From Ectobius pallidus (Eukaryota > Arthropoda > Insecta > Blattodea > Ectobiidae): a stretch of 64,000 nt of DNA. Below are positions 21,257 through 30,896 of the stretch, piece by piece (the first letter of the stretch is position 1; each line of letters opens with the position of its first letter). The notes beneath the pieces were generated by a model. It made no database searches. It was not told the DNA's origin and worked only from the letters and a program-made list of their open reading frames with translations. The stretch is from positions 9,106,530 through 9,170,529 of the forward strand of contig CAXKWD010000006.1 of NCBI GenBank assembly GCA_964059195.1. The letters run 5' to 3'. Both the position numbers and the translations under genes were made by a program.

Positions 21257-24064
21257 TCACTGCTTGTGGAATATATCAGAATTTTTAAATAAGGCATTGC
21301 AAGCAATAGCCATTCTGTTGGCAGGAATTGCATACGATTGTTGTACAACAAAAATTGTACGATTTCTTGTTCCTCGTGTAAGGGGTACAGATAGCCCTAT
21401 GCTATCTAAAATTGATTTGCAATGTATTTCCCCACGAAAGACTTTAGCTATGAAATTAGCATCTGCAGAAACACGCCTATTATATAATGTTTCCAAATTT
21501 AATAACTTAAGTATATCATCGTAGTCCAGATTTCTGTTAAACTTACTACGTATAAGGGAGACAAATTTTCTTTGTATTCGTTCCAGCTTATTACTGTCAG
21601 ATACTGTAATGCTGTTATATGCAACACTGCAATATTCTAAGCCACTGCGAATTAAAAATTTGTAAAGAGTAATTAATGACTCTATGCTTTTTAAGTTATG
21701 AGAAATTAAACGAACTAATCCAAGAGTTTTTAAGGCCTGTGTGAAAATATGGTCAATATGGACATGAAAGTATAATTTTGAGTCTAGATAGACACCGAGG
21801 TATTTTATATTTTCTGAACGTGCTATTATGTTTTGGCCAAGACGATAATTGTATATTATTTGGTTAGTTTTTCTACTAAATATCATGCTCTGGGTCTTAC
21901 TAGTGTTAATTATCATTAAATTTGATTTACACCACTGGTGTATATAATCGATATTCCTTTGCAGTAATTTGCAGTCCGTAGCCGTAGATATTTTATTCCA
22001 TATACATAGGTCGTCTGCGTATGCTATTTTCTTACATGTTAGCATATTAGATATGTCGTTAATAAAAACTAAGAACAAGAAGGGACCCAACACTGACCCC
22101 TGGGGTACACCATCTGGTATGTAAAAAGGCTCAGAAAAATAGTTAGATATTCTAACTCGAGCAGATCTGTTACTTAAATAACTTGAAAACCAATTGACAT
22201 ACTTGTTATGTAGACCTAAATTACTCAATTTTTTAACAAGAAGATCGTGATTTACTACATCAAATGCTCTGCTCAGGTCAAAAAATATGGCGTCTGATTG
22301 AGATTGTGAGCAATTTTCTTTAAGTATGTCATTGAGAAAAGTGATAATATTGGTTGCTGTGGACATGTCCTTGGTAAAACCATGTTGGAAATCATTTAAT
22401 TTATTTTTACTGAAAAATGAAATATGTTTATGAATGATGGTTTCAAAAATTTTTGAAAATGTATTTAATATGGCTATGGGCCTAAAGTTTGCCAATTCTT
22501 TGCTTTTGCCTTTCTTATGTACCGGTCTGATGGCAGAAATTTTCCAAATTGAAGGAAAAGTTTCTGTTTCCAGCGAAAGGTTATACACATATGTAAGTAC
22601 AGGTGTCAGTATTGGGGCACACCCCTTAACAATAAAGCTTGGTATCTGGTCGAGTCCCGAACTCTTAGATGGTTTCAAGTGTCGAATAGCTACCAAGACA
22701 TCGCAATCTATGATAGTTGGAACATGTAGGCATTCAGATGTGACAGTTTGAGCATAGGGCCCCGGTACTGCATTAGTGGGCGTATTTATAATCTGAAAAT
22801 GCTCTGCGAAAATATTCACTAGCTTTGATGGTTCTGAAACAATGGTATTGTTCATTTTAACATGCAATACGGGATCATTTTTATTTCGTAACTTCGAAAC
22901 ATAACTCCAGAATTTAGCAGGGTTTGACTTTAAATCTTGATCGATTGATTTGTACCATTTTTGTCTATCAATTTTAATAGTTACTTTTACCAGTCTTCGG
23001 TAATCTGAGAAACATTGATAATACAAATCAGTCGAGTGTTTTTTGAAAAGTCGATGATAATGTTTCTTTTTCCTTATATATAATTTAAGCTCTCTTGAAA
23101 ACCAAGCCGGATATTTTGGTTTAACAGCAAATGTTTTAGGGATTGACTTATTAATTGCATCACTAACTAAGTATGCAAGATTTTCAACAGCAGTGTCAGG
23201 TGATTTTTTATTATACACTGTGGACCAGTCAGATGAAGCTAATGTGTTGTATAGTTTATAATAGTCACCTTTGTGATAGCATAAACTTTCTGTTGGGAAC
23301 TGAGTACCTTCACTCACTTGGCTTATTAAATTCATAACAATAGGGGGATGATAATTATCTATATTCACCAGTGCATAATCCGGTATTGATACAGTGATCT
23401 CATCCAGACTTGTAAAAACTAAGTCTAATAAATTTTTACTAGGGACAGTGTCATTGATTTGAGACAAATTTAGGAAGGAGCATGTTTTGTGTACAATTTC
23501 ACCTTTAATTTTATGATAGTGATATAAGTTAGGTGCAACACCTGCCAGCCAATTGAAACCAGGGATATTAAAATCACCGAGTAAAATGACCTGAAAGTTG
23601 TTACAATCTAAATTATTTTCGAGAAAATTAAAATACTGCTGAAATGCAGCAATACTCGTATTGGGCGCAAAATAATGGCATCCAATTAAAATAGGCTGAG
23701 CATTTTCGAGAGTTAACTCAATCCACACACATTCATCTGTCTGTTCAAATTCAGGTCTACGTTTATGCCTGACACTGTTGCTGATGGCAATTAAAGACCC
23801 TCCTCCCCGAGTTTGGCTAACTAGTGTATATTTTCTGTCAGATCTGTACACCTGATATATTTCAGGAAAATAATTGTGATCATAATGGTCATCATTTAAC
23901 CATGTTTCAGTAAGACAAATGATGATGGGTTCATTTGTGTTAATATTGTCGAAAAGGTCCGTGGATTTAGTTCTTAAACCACGAACATTTTGGTAATAAA
24001 TTTCAGTGCCTAAATTGCTATTACTAAACATAGACTGATCCATATAATCACAACTATTTGCCAT
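21257..24064 (-). CDS. Intact ORF2 endonuclease-reverse transcriptase (935 aa)
   Basis: The ORF runs from ATG (24062-24064) to TGA without a break. The APE-like endonuclease occupies about residues 20-250: IYYQNVRGLRTK, CLTETWL, GGGSLIAI, LLGDFNIPGFNW (about 162) and DNYHPPIVM at the position of the usual SDH motif. The reverse transcriptase lies at about 480-740: IRPVHKKGKSKELANFRPI, HGFTKDMSTATN, FFDLSRAFDVVNHDLL with the catalytic Asp kept, GVPQGSVLGPFLFLVFIND and AYADDLCIW (about 680). A C-terminal region with KYLGVYLDSKL and LEYCSVAYN follows. Length suits Jockey/CR1-type ORF2. No RNase H or zinc knuckle was seen. The enzyme may be active in trans, but the copy lacks a 5' end. It is the best-preserved large ORF in the window. 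Confidence 0.92.
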   Translation of the reverse strand: MANSCDYMDQSMFSNSNLGTEIYYQNVRGLRTKSTDLFDNINTNEPIIICLTETWLNDDHYDHNYFPEIYQVYRSDRKYTLVSQTRGGGSLIAISNSVRHKRRPEFEQTDECVWIELTLENAQPILIGCHYFAPNTSIAAFQQYFNFLENNLDCNNFQVILLGDFNIPGFNWLAGVAPNLYHYHKIKGEIVHKTCSFLNLSQINDTVPSKNLLDLVFTSLDEITVSIPDYALVNIDNYHPPIVMNLISQVSEGTQFPTESLCYHKGDYYKLYNTLASSDWSTVYNKKSPDTAVENLAYLVSDAINKSIPKTFAVKPKYPAWFSRELKLYIRKKKHYHRLFKKHSTDLYYQCFSDYRRLVKVTIKIDRQKWYKSIDQDLKSNPAKFWSYVSKLRNKNDPVLHVKMNNTIVSEPSKLVNIFAEHFQIINTPTNAVPGPYAQTVTSECLHVPTIIDCDVLVAIRHLKPSKSSGLDQIPSFIVKGCAPILTPVLTYVYNLSLETETFPSIWKISAIRPVHKKGKSKELANFRPIAILNTFSKIFETIIHKHISFFSKNKLNDFQHGFTKDMSTATNIITFLNDILKENCSQSQSDAIFFDLSRAFDVVNHDLLVKKLSNLGLHNKYVNWFSSYLSNRSARVRISNYFSEPFYIPDGVPQGSVLGPFLFLVFINDISNMLTCKKIAYADDLCIWNKISTATDCKLLQRNIDYIHQWCKSNLMIINTSKTQSMIFSRKTNQIIYNYRLGQNIIARSENIKYLGVYLDSKLYFHVHIDHIFTQALKTLGLVRLISHNLKSIESLITLYKFLIRSGLEYCSVAYNSITVSDSNKLERIQRKFVSLIRSKFNRNLDYDDILKLLNLETLYNRRVSADANFIAKVFRGEIHCKSILDSIGLSVPLTRGTRNRTIFVVQQSYAIPANRMAIACNALFKNSDIFHKQ

Positions 24065-24070
24065 TTAGGG

Positions 24071-24183
24071 TTAAGGAGAGCCCCCTCCAAGGCTGCTTTT
24101 AGAAGATGTTCTGGCTATCAGTGTATCCATAATCTTCCTAGGGGAAGATCTACTGGATTTTTCAGGAGTTTTTTTCAGGAGTT

Positions 24184-24187
<4 letters not shown>
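24071..24187 (-). pseudogene. C-terminal tail of ORF1 of the same element
   Basis: The minus-strand frame reads TPEKSSRSSPRKIMDTLIAR ... LGGGSP and stops six bases before the ORF2 start. Basic, Ser-rich tails like this occur in LINE ORF1 proteins. The copy is truncated here, so the N-terminal part and any zinc knuckle are missing. Confidence 0.5.

Positions 24188-24219
<32 letters not shown>
24188..24219. repeat. (TAA)n microsatellite
   Basis: About ten uninterrupted units at the 5' side of the retrotransposon. Confidence 0.95.
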
Positions 24220-24486
24220 TTTTAGGCGACTCCATAAAGTTTCACTTAGCTAGCAACGAAAATTTGGTTATGTTTATGTTTACAAAAGTCAGCTGTTCTG
24301 CGCTGTGCTGCCTGGGACATGCGCACTGGAATTGAGTGATGACGTAGCCTTACACTTCGAGCCTCCACTTCGAAATAGAGATAGGGCATATTTCTTGAAA
24401 CTGTTACTTTGTAACTGTTACATGTATGAAACGGTAACGACCTGTTACAAAAAAACAAAAGTAACGGTTACCAAAGCTCCTCTTAA

Positions 24487-26589
24487 GCTGCGGTTTGTCT
24501 ACGGCGTTCATCGCCAGCGATCACCGCCGGCGGTGATCGCTGCCTGTTGCTCTCCATGTAAATCAATGCACCCGGTTTGTCTACGACGATGAACGCTGGC
24601 GATGACCGCCGGGGTCGGCGGTGATCGCCAGCAGTTGCTTCTGAGGCAAATTCAGGGCGATGAACGCCGCAGATTATCATGTATATAGTAGGTCATGAAA
24701 AGCAGAAGAGAGCCATTTTGCACAAAGTACTGTCATTAGTTGCAGACGAAATGCAAGTCCCCACACCACCAGCTGCGCAGACGGCGTGAAATGGCTCCAA
24801 ATAGAAGTGGTCGCTCGCCGCCATCTTTGAGGCAAGAATCATTTAGCAGACAACATACAGCTGTTAAACGTAAAAGGAAACATAAACCTACCGGTATTTA
24901 ATTTCATAAATAATGAAAAAAATTAATTAAACATGAGTTAAGAGTAATATCGCTTTTAATAAGTGTAAGAACTAAACATAATCACCTGCATTTATCTCAT
25001 GTGGACGCAATAACACAACATCATAGGCCTGTGTTGACATTCCCAGTAAGTCATTTTTCTCAGTCATTTTAGTGAATAATGTAAGTTGTAATCTTTAAAC
25101 ATAGCCCTTCGGGTCCTGAAATATGTGATTAAATTAATACAATTAATTTAGTATAGTATAATATAGTACATTACTATGAAAAATTACAGTTGTGCAATCC
25201 ATTCCAAAATACAACACTGCTCCTAACCTATAATACAACTAGGCTATATTACTTACTTGTGGAAAGAAATCCCCGAATCCTTCTTCTGACGATTTGTGCA
25301 GTTGTATGCTGCACAAGAACGCACCATATTTCTAGTAATCCCAGGAACACTATAAAAAACACGGGTCGAAAATATAAATTCTAACCAACACACGTGGCCT
25401 ACAATATTGAAATGTATCCGCAATAATAATAACCATATTATAGCTCACTACACTTCATGCAATTACTAAATAGCACACAATACTAAAATGAACACAAACA
25501 CTGTAATTCTAAGCTTACATTTAGTTTTTAATATTTAAAATATCTCACTATTTACATTCTCACGTGTCAGAAGAATAACACATGCCGCCAGTGTTGCCAA
25601 CCACAAAAGCTAAAATCTTTTTGACAACTCCATAAATTTTCTTTAAATTTCTTTGATGCATTAAAAAGTCATATTCTTTAATTATATATTTTATCGATAG
25701 TATTAATAATAATTTTATTAATATGAATCTTACCTCAAGTTAACTGCATGCAATAAACATCCGATGATAGCATGGGTAGTACAGCACAGAACATTTAAAT
25801 TGTTGTAGACTGCTCTCTCGCTCTGCATTTTATTTTTTGTCCGAATTTCCGCTTTATCTTTATTAATTATCTATGGAAAAGAGTAAATTAAATTTTTCTG
25901 TAGATGTGGGGCGAAATTCTTTAAAAGAAGCAAGATTTCTCTAAATCTAGAGAAATTTCTTTGACGTTGGCAACACTGCATGCCGCCATGTTAGAGGATG
26001 CGCGAGTTGTTCAATTTTAGCCACTGCTGCGTCGCCTATTGTAAGTCTAGGTAGATATATAGAACGTCTTTGACGAAATGTTATAGATTTCGTGTCTAAA
26101 CACATTGCCCTGTATGACATGAGCTTAAATGACCATAAATATAGCTACACAAAAGAAAATGTGTTGCAAATGGTAGATAAATTGTCAGAAAACACTATTA
26201 TCTGTAATTACAATTTATGTAACGTACAGTAAAATTATCAGCTCATTTATTAGTAAAAGTATTTTCGATATATTATTACTGGTTTTATTATTTTGTTATT
26301 CATTGAACCATTTAACATTTAATTCATCAAAAGTGACTTTCCTTTGTTCCTGTCAGCGTTTTATCTTGAGTGAGTATAATATTATAGTCTACGTTGGGGT
26401 TATGAAAGCTAACAAATTTCCAAATTCCATGTCCCCCCACCACATCGAGCTGTTTGACATGGCCAACTACAACTGTGGATAGCAACAGTATCATGGGCGA
26501 TGAACGCCGGTAAACAAACCACCCCTACGACGATGATAGCTGACCCCGGCGGTCATCGCCGGCGATGAACGCCGTAGACAAACCATAGC
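24487..26589. mobile_element. Foldback element with GC-rich compound TIRs
   Basis: Both ends contain ggtttgtctacggcgttcat in inverted orientation (24492 on, and ending 26584). Near each end a second, inverted version follows after the words tgatcgc(t/c)..gccggcggt, so each terminus is itself a local palindrome of gatgaacgcc/ggcgttcatc words. The interior is AT-rich and contains a hAT-type MITE (25589-25978). No transposase or clear TSD was seen. Confidence 0.65.
25589..25978. mobile_element. 390-bp hAT-type MITE, TIR cagtgttgccaac
   Basis: Perfect 8-bp direct repeats catgccgc (25581-25588 and 25979-25986) flank inverted termini cagtgttgccaac / gttggcaacactg. The interior contains inverted 'aaatttctttga' words and no ORF. 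An 8-bp TSD and CAGTG terminus fit hAT. Confidence 0.88.
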
Positions 26590-26789
26590 TTTAGGATATC
26601 TTATTTTCGTCTCAACCAAAGGTGGAACCAGAAAATACTGACAGGAGGGACCGACACAGACGAAAGTTTGCTATTATTTGGGGTGTGGGGTATGGAATAT
26701 CCCAAAAATGGGGGTCGGGGGTCCTCCCCCGGGATTTTTTTTTTAACGAGGGAAAAACAGGTCGTCCCTTTAGCTCCTCCCACTCGTGA
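26590..26789. other. Unassigned sequence with C/G runs
   Basis: A poly-T/G-rich stretch with no gene; may be a further part of the neighbouring elements. Confidence 0.3.
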
Positions 26790-27296
26790 CATCTACATGT
26801 GAATGGTGGAACTACTAGCACTGTTGAAAATTCTGACCCCCCCCTTTTCTCCACTTCTTTTCCCCTTTCTACTATTCAATCCGGGGTACGCCGTAGCGTA
26901 TTGGTTGAGGCGCTGCGCTACAAACCGGAAGGTCGCGGGTTCGATTCCCGATGAGGTCGTTGAGATTTTTCAATTGACCTAATCATTCTGGTGGCACTAT
27001 GGCCCTGGGGTCGACTCAGCCTTTAACAGAAATGAGCAATCCTAGGGGGTAAAGGCGGCCGGTGCTGTCAGCCACCACCTTCATGTGCCGAGTGTCCAAA
27101 ATCTGGGAGCCTCAACCTCCTGGCACCCTCTGGGCCTCCATGGCCTGTATAGGGATCACTTTACTTTACTATTCAATCCCTTTTCTCCTTTTCCTACCTA
27201 TCTATTCCTATCCTTTAAATGTTCGACCTAAGGATATTCGAACATGGGACCGCTAGCATATTAGCCCTTCATCTTACCCACTACGCCATCGAGTAA
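26790..27296 (-). mobile_element. SINE family A, split by a SINE B insertion
   Basis: The 3' part lies at 26790-26882 and the tRNA-like head at 27180-27296; together they match the family A order on the minus strand. The head carries the reverse complement of a B box (attcgaacatgggaccgc) and of an A box (cttacccactacgcc). A family B SINE occupies 26883-27166 between them. Confidence 0.75.
26883..27166 (+). mobile_element. tRNA-derived SINE, family B, full length
   Basis: Flanked by 13-bp direct repeats tactattcaatcc (26870-26882 and 27167-27179). The tRNA-like head has gccgtagcgtattggttgag (A box) and gtcgcgggttcgattcccg (B box). The middle carries a conserved segment, tggccctggggtcgactcag to gtaaaggcggccggtgctg, which recurs at 18774-19004 and four times at 59465-61210. 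The 3' end resembles gcctgtatagggatcacttt. Confidence 0.88.
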
Positions 27297-28074
27297 TCAT
27301 TACGATAAAAAGCGAAAATTCATCTACTTAAGTTTAGAGATCTGCATGAAATGCGGAGAATTGCATTTGTGTGAAGTGAAATAAGGCAGGCCTACAGGCT
27401 GAGGTAGATTTCGAAGTGCTTTTGGTTTAATTTATTGTCACTACGCAGTTCTCTTCTTCTTTAGCCTTGGCATGATAAACCCGCAATAATAACTGCAAAA
27501 AAGAGGAAATACCACTTTTTCAAACATTCAAATCTCGCCTTATATGAGAGCTATCGAGAAACTAGTTATTGATTTGCAGAGTACTCATCAAGAGCTTTTC
27601 AACGATACCCCACAAGACGTGGTTTCGAATTTCCATCCCCCACCCCTACTCGTACCCCCAAATCCTCCGAATCGTTAGTGTCACTGTGAATTTCATAGGG
27701 AGTACTGTAATTTATTCCAACAAAGTTTCTATATACTTCACAGGGGCCGAGATATAATTTATTTAAATTTCAACCCCCTCCCACGACCCCCCCCCCCTTG
27801 GGCCAATATTGCTCATTAACTATTGGGCCTAGAAATAACATAATAAAATTTGGTTCAAATATCTTCAAAATTACGGCTGCTAGCGTGTAAAGATATATAA
27901 ATATATAAGAATTCTGAATTTCTCCAAATTTCTCAGCAGCTCTCTTTTTTCTCAGGTTTTTTTAAATACAATTAATTTTTTGTTTTTATTGTTATTTTAT
28001 TTTGTAATAATTTTTATATATTTTTTTTTATTTTTTGTATTATTTTTTAATTTTTATTTATTTTTTTATTTCTT
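27297..28074. other. Spacer without recognisable features
   Basis: Contains a C-rich run near 27775-27800 and an A/T-rich stretch after 27950; no coding signal seen. Confidence 0.4.
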
Positions 28075-28236
28075 TATTATTATTGTTATTATTATTATTA
28101 TTATTTATTTATTTAATTTAATGCAGGGGCAATTTGATGTACATCATTAGCCACAAGTAACAATGACAAAGCGATACACCTAATACAAAAAACATCAAAT
28201 ACAAAGCATAACATTGGAAACAAGGAAGGCACATGT

Positions 28237-30285
28237 TTACAGCATAGTCATCTTCCCTCTTGCCTCCCAGTATCGGTCCACCAAAGTTGTACATTTGAGG
28301 GCAGGGCAGATGGTAAGATGATGTGAATCCATGATGGAGTTCGTGTTGCATAAGATGCAATTTGGGCTGGTGAAAATGCCAACATGATGTAGGTGTTTTG
28401 CAAGGCAGTCGTGGCCAGTTGTCATGCGGAAGCTTGCTACAGCCTCTTTTCTTGGCCAGTCTGGGATAGATTTGATGGTGTCTTTCCACTGATAATCCTT
28501 GATGCGGTTCTCCAGGTTCTTCTGGTGAGTAGCTTTTATTTTCTGATGAATGACTCTCGCAGCACTTCTGTATTCAGTATTAACTGGATAGGGATGGATT
28601 TGGGTCCCTTTCTTTGCTAGTGTGTCAGCAGCTTCATTTCCGGCAATGCCGCAATGGGATGGAATCCATTGCAGGACTACTTTCTTCTGTTGATCAAGTA
28701 GGTTTCTGATAAGTTTTCTGCAGTTCAGTATATCATGGCTAGGTGGTGTGTTGTGATTTGAAATTGCTCTTATTGCAGCTTGTGAATCACATAGTATGAC
28801 GATGTTAGAAAGAGCTGTTGGTCTGCATAGGAGTTGTCTCAAAGCGATTTGGATGGCTCTAATTTCACCATCAAATGCTGTGTGGTTTGCTCCAACCGAT
28901 GAATAGAGTGAGAAGAGGCTGCAGTGTATTCCGGCTCCAGTATTTCCATTTGTATCTATTTTGGATCCATCGGTATAGATATGCATCCATTTTTCTTCCG
29001 GGTATCGTGAATATATGGTATCTAATGCGATGGTTTTAAGAGTATTCGGGTCATTATCACCTTTCTGTAGTGATTCTGTTAAGTCGAGGGCATGGTCTAT
29101 GTTGTACATGTCTAGAGGGTTTTCTGGGCGTAGTATTGGCTCAGGTGTTACTTTCTGAGCAAGACCTTCCTGTGTCTTTAATTTTCGAGGGTATTGAGTG
29201 GTGTAGTTGTAGTTTGTGCCAGGCACACGGATTAGTTTTTCATGGAGCTTTAAGGCTGATTCTTGTATCTCCAACTTTTTTTCAAGATTTCCCGTATAGA
29301 ATAACATGGAAGAGATGGGTGTTGTTTTCACACCACCAGTAATAAGTCTCATGGCTTGATTTTGTACCTGTTCCAATCTTTGGATATTTTGTTGAGTTGC
29401 TGTTATTAAGGTACCTGCACTGTATTTCATAAGTGGTTTAAGGTACATTTTGTATGTAGTATTGAGTGTAGAGGTTCTGCAGCCCCATTTACAGCCTGCT
29501 AATCGTTTCAAGATGCTGAGTCTACCTTGAACTTTTCCTGAGATATTGTCTATGTGTTCTCTCCAGGTTAGTTTTGCATCTAGCGTTACACCCAGGTATT
29601 TGAATGTTGAGACGTTCTCAAGTCTGGTATCATCAAAGAATATGTCTGGTTTTAGTTGGTTGTGACATAGTGAAAAGGTCTGACAGGCTGACTTTGGTAC
29701 GTTCACTGTCATGGAATTTTCATGGCACCATTTATTTATATCCTCTAAAGCACTATTAAGAGAGTGTTCAATAAGTTGTTTAGCTCCTTTTTTAGGTGCA
29801 GAGGTCCACAGTACAAGATCATCTGCGTAGAGTAGAACATTGATGTGTTGATGTCTGTGTAGAGTTTCTACCAAGTCATTGATATAGACATTGAACAGGG
29901 TGCAGCTTGTGACAGCTCCTTGAGGAAGGCCAGTTTGGAGTTGTTTGTATTTGGAAGTTGCAGAGCCATAACGGATTTGAAAATGCCTTTGTCCGATGAA
30001 GCTTTTATACCAATTTAGCATGTTTCCTTTAACTCCACATTGCATTAGTTTCAGGAGGAGGTTTGACTTCCATATCGAATTGTATGCGTTTTTGAAGTCA
30101 ATATAGACTGCTGTTGTAATAAGCCCCTGGTCCAAGTTGTCTTTAATGTTTTGGGCGAGGATTGTAACTTGTTGATCTGTAGATCGATTCTGTCTGAATC
30201 CTGCTTGTGCAGGGTGGATTATACTGTGTGTTTCAAGGTACCAGTTAATTCTATTATTAACTAGTCTTTCCATAGTTTTTGCCAA
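28237..30285 (-). CDS. Reverse transcriptase-RNase H of an I-like element (5'-truncated, 682+ aa)
   Basis: The frame is open from about 30355, where LKKNKSPNDLSNYRPIALTS precedes the first ATG at 30285, to the stop at 28237. RT motifs are AGFRQNRSTDQQ, VYIDFKNAYNSIW (catalytic Asp present), GLPQGAVTSCTLFNVYINDL and LLYADDLVLW (about residue 150). RNase H follows with YTDGSKID (about 437), a GE pair in FDGEIRAI, LCDSQAAI and HCGIAGNEAADTLAKK, so the D-E-D-D set is visible. A Cys/His motif (CILCNTN..SHHLTIC) closes the protein, as in I and R1-type elements. No internal stop was found. It is a truncated copy and cannot move by itself. Confidence 0.9.
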   Translation of the reverse strand: MAKTMERLVNNRINWYLETHSIIHPAQAGFRQNRSTDQQVTILAQNIKDNLDQGLITTAVYIDFKNAYNSIWKSNLLLKLMQCGVKGNMLNWYKSFIGQRHFQIRYGSATSKYKQLQTGLPQGAVTSCTLFNVYINDLVETLHRHQHINVLLYADDLVLWTSAPKKGAKQLIEHSLNSALEDINKWCHENSMTVNVPKSACQTFSLCHNQLKPDIFFDDTRLENVSTFKYLGVTLDAKLTWREHIDNISGKVQGRLSILKRLAGCKWGCRTSTLNTTYKMYLKPLMKYSAGTLITATQQNIQRLEQVQNQAMRLITGGVKTTPISSMLFYTGNLEKKLEIQESALKLHEKLIRVPGTNYNYTTQYPRKLKTQEGLAQKVTPEPILRPENPLDMYNIDHALDLTESLQKGDNDPNTLKTIALDTIYSRYPEEKWMHIYTDGSKIDTNGNTGAGIHCSLFSLYSSVGANHTAFDGEIRAIQIALRQLLCRPTALSNIVILCDSQAAIRAISNHNTPPSHDILNCRKLIRNLLDQQKKVVLQWIPSHCGIAGNEAADTLAKKGTQIHPYPVNTEYRSAARVIHQKIKATHQKNLENRIKDYQWKDTIKSIPDWPRKEAVASFRMTTGHDCLAKHLHHVGIFTSPNCILCNTNSIMDSHHLTICPALKCTTLVDRYWEARGKMTML

Positions 30286-30355
30286 TATACTTGTTAGCGC
30301 TATTGGCCTGTAGTTTGAGAGGTCATTAGGTGATTTATTCTTTTTGAGGATTGGG

Positions 30356-30356
<1 letters not shown>

Positions 30357-30412
<56 letters not shown>
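30357..30412. repeat. (ATT)n microsatellite
   Basis: About 18 uninterrupted units, abutting the truncated 5' side of the RT-RNase H element. Confidence 0.95.
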
Positions 30413-30469
30413 TGTTGTGTTGAGAAATTTGTGGGTGTCGAGCGAATGTAACTGGCCTGGAACAGAGTA

Positions 30470-30780
30470 ACATATCGAGAATTACACCAGTTACATTATT
30501 TTCACCTGCTCCAGTAACTCTGACCGGTTACTGTTACTTTCACTGCTCCAGTTACTCGAACTGTTACTGTTACTCGATCTGTTACTGTTACTCTCACTGC
30601 TCAAGTTACTCGATCTGTTACTGTTACTCTCATCTGCTCCAGCTACCTGACCTGTTACTGTTACTCTCTCCTGCTCCAGCTGCCCTGACCTGTTACTGTT
30701 ACTCTCACCTGTTACAGTTAATTCTAATATTTCTGTTACAAGTGTTTTATCCGTGACTTTCGCCTCGTTCCGTTACATCT
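30470..30780. repeat. Minisatellite of ctgttactgttactc words
   Basis: Degenerate tandem copies of gttactgttactc plus tgctccagtta; the core gttact recurs many times. Related gtaac/gttac-rich sequence occurs at 24400-24475 and 39760-39850. Confidence 0.75.
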
Positions 30781-30896
30781 GTTATTTCCAATATTTGAAA
30801 AACAAAAATATTTTTAAAAAATAACAAAAATATAAAATAATACAAATAAAAAATAACAAAAATATAAATAATAAAAAATAATTTAAAAAATGTAAT

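Larger units (their letters stand above)
21183..24219 (-). mobile_element. 5'-truncated non-LTR retrotransposon between ATT-repeat tracts
   Basis: On the minus strand the element reads: (ATT)n tract (24188-24219), C-terminal ORF1 remnant (24071-24187), complete ORF2 (21257-24064), then directly a (TTA/ATT)n tail (21183-21256). There is essentially no 3' UTR. ORF1 and ORF2 are separated by only six bases (ccctaa). Both flanks being the same trinucleotide suggests insertion into, or priming from, an ATT microsatellite. Confidence 0.8.
28075..30412 (-). mobile_element. 5'-truncated I-like non-LTR retrotransposon between TAA tracts
   Basis: On the minus strand a (TAA)n tract (30357-30412) is followed directly by RT coding sequence, then a ~110-base 3' UTR and a (TAA)n-rich tail (about 28075-28125). 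RT plus RNase H in one ORF and a TAA tail fit the I group. Truncation removed the endonuclease and the first RT motifs. Confidence 0.8.

Noticed and set aside
22434..22751. 105-codon plus-strand ORF
   Set aside because: Antisense shadow of the intact ORF2 (21257-24064, -).
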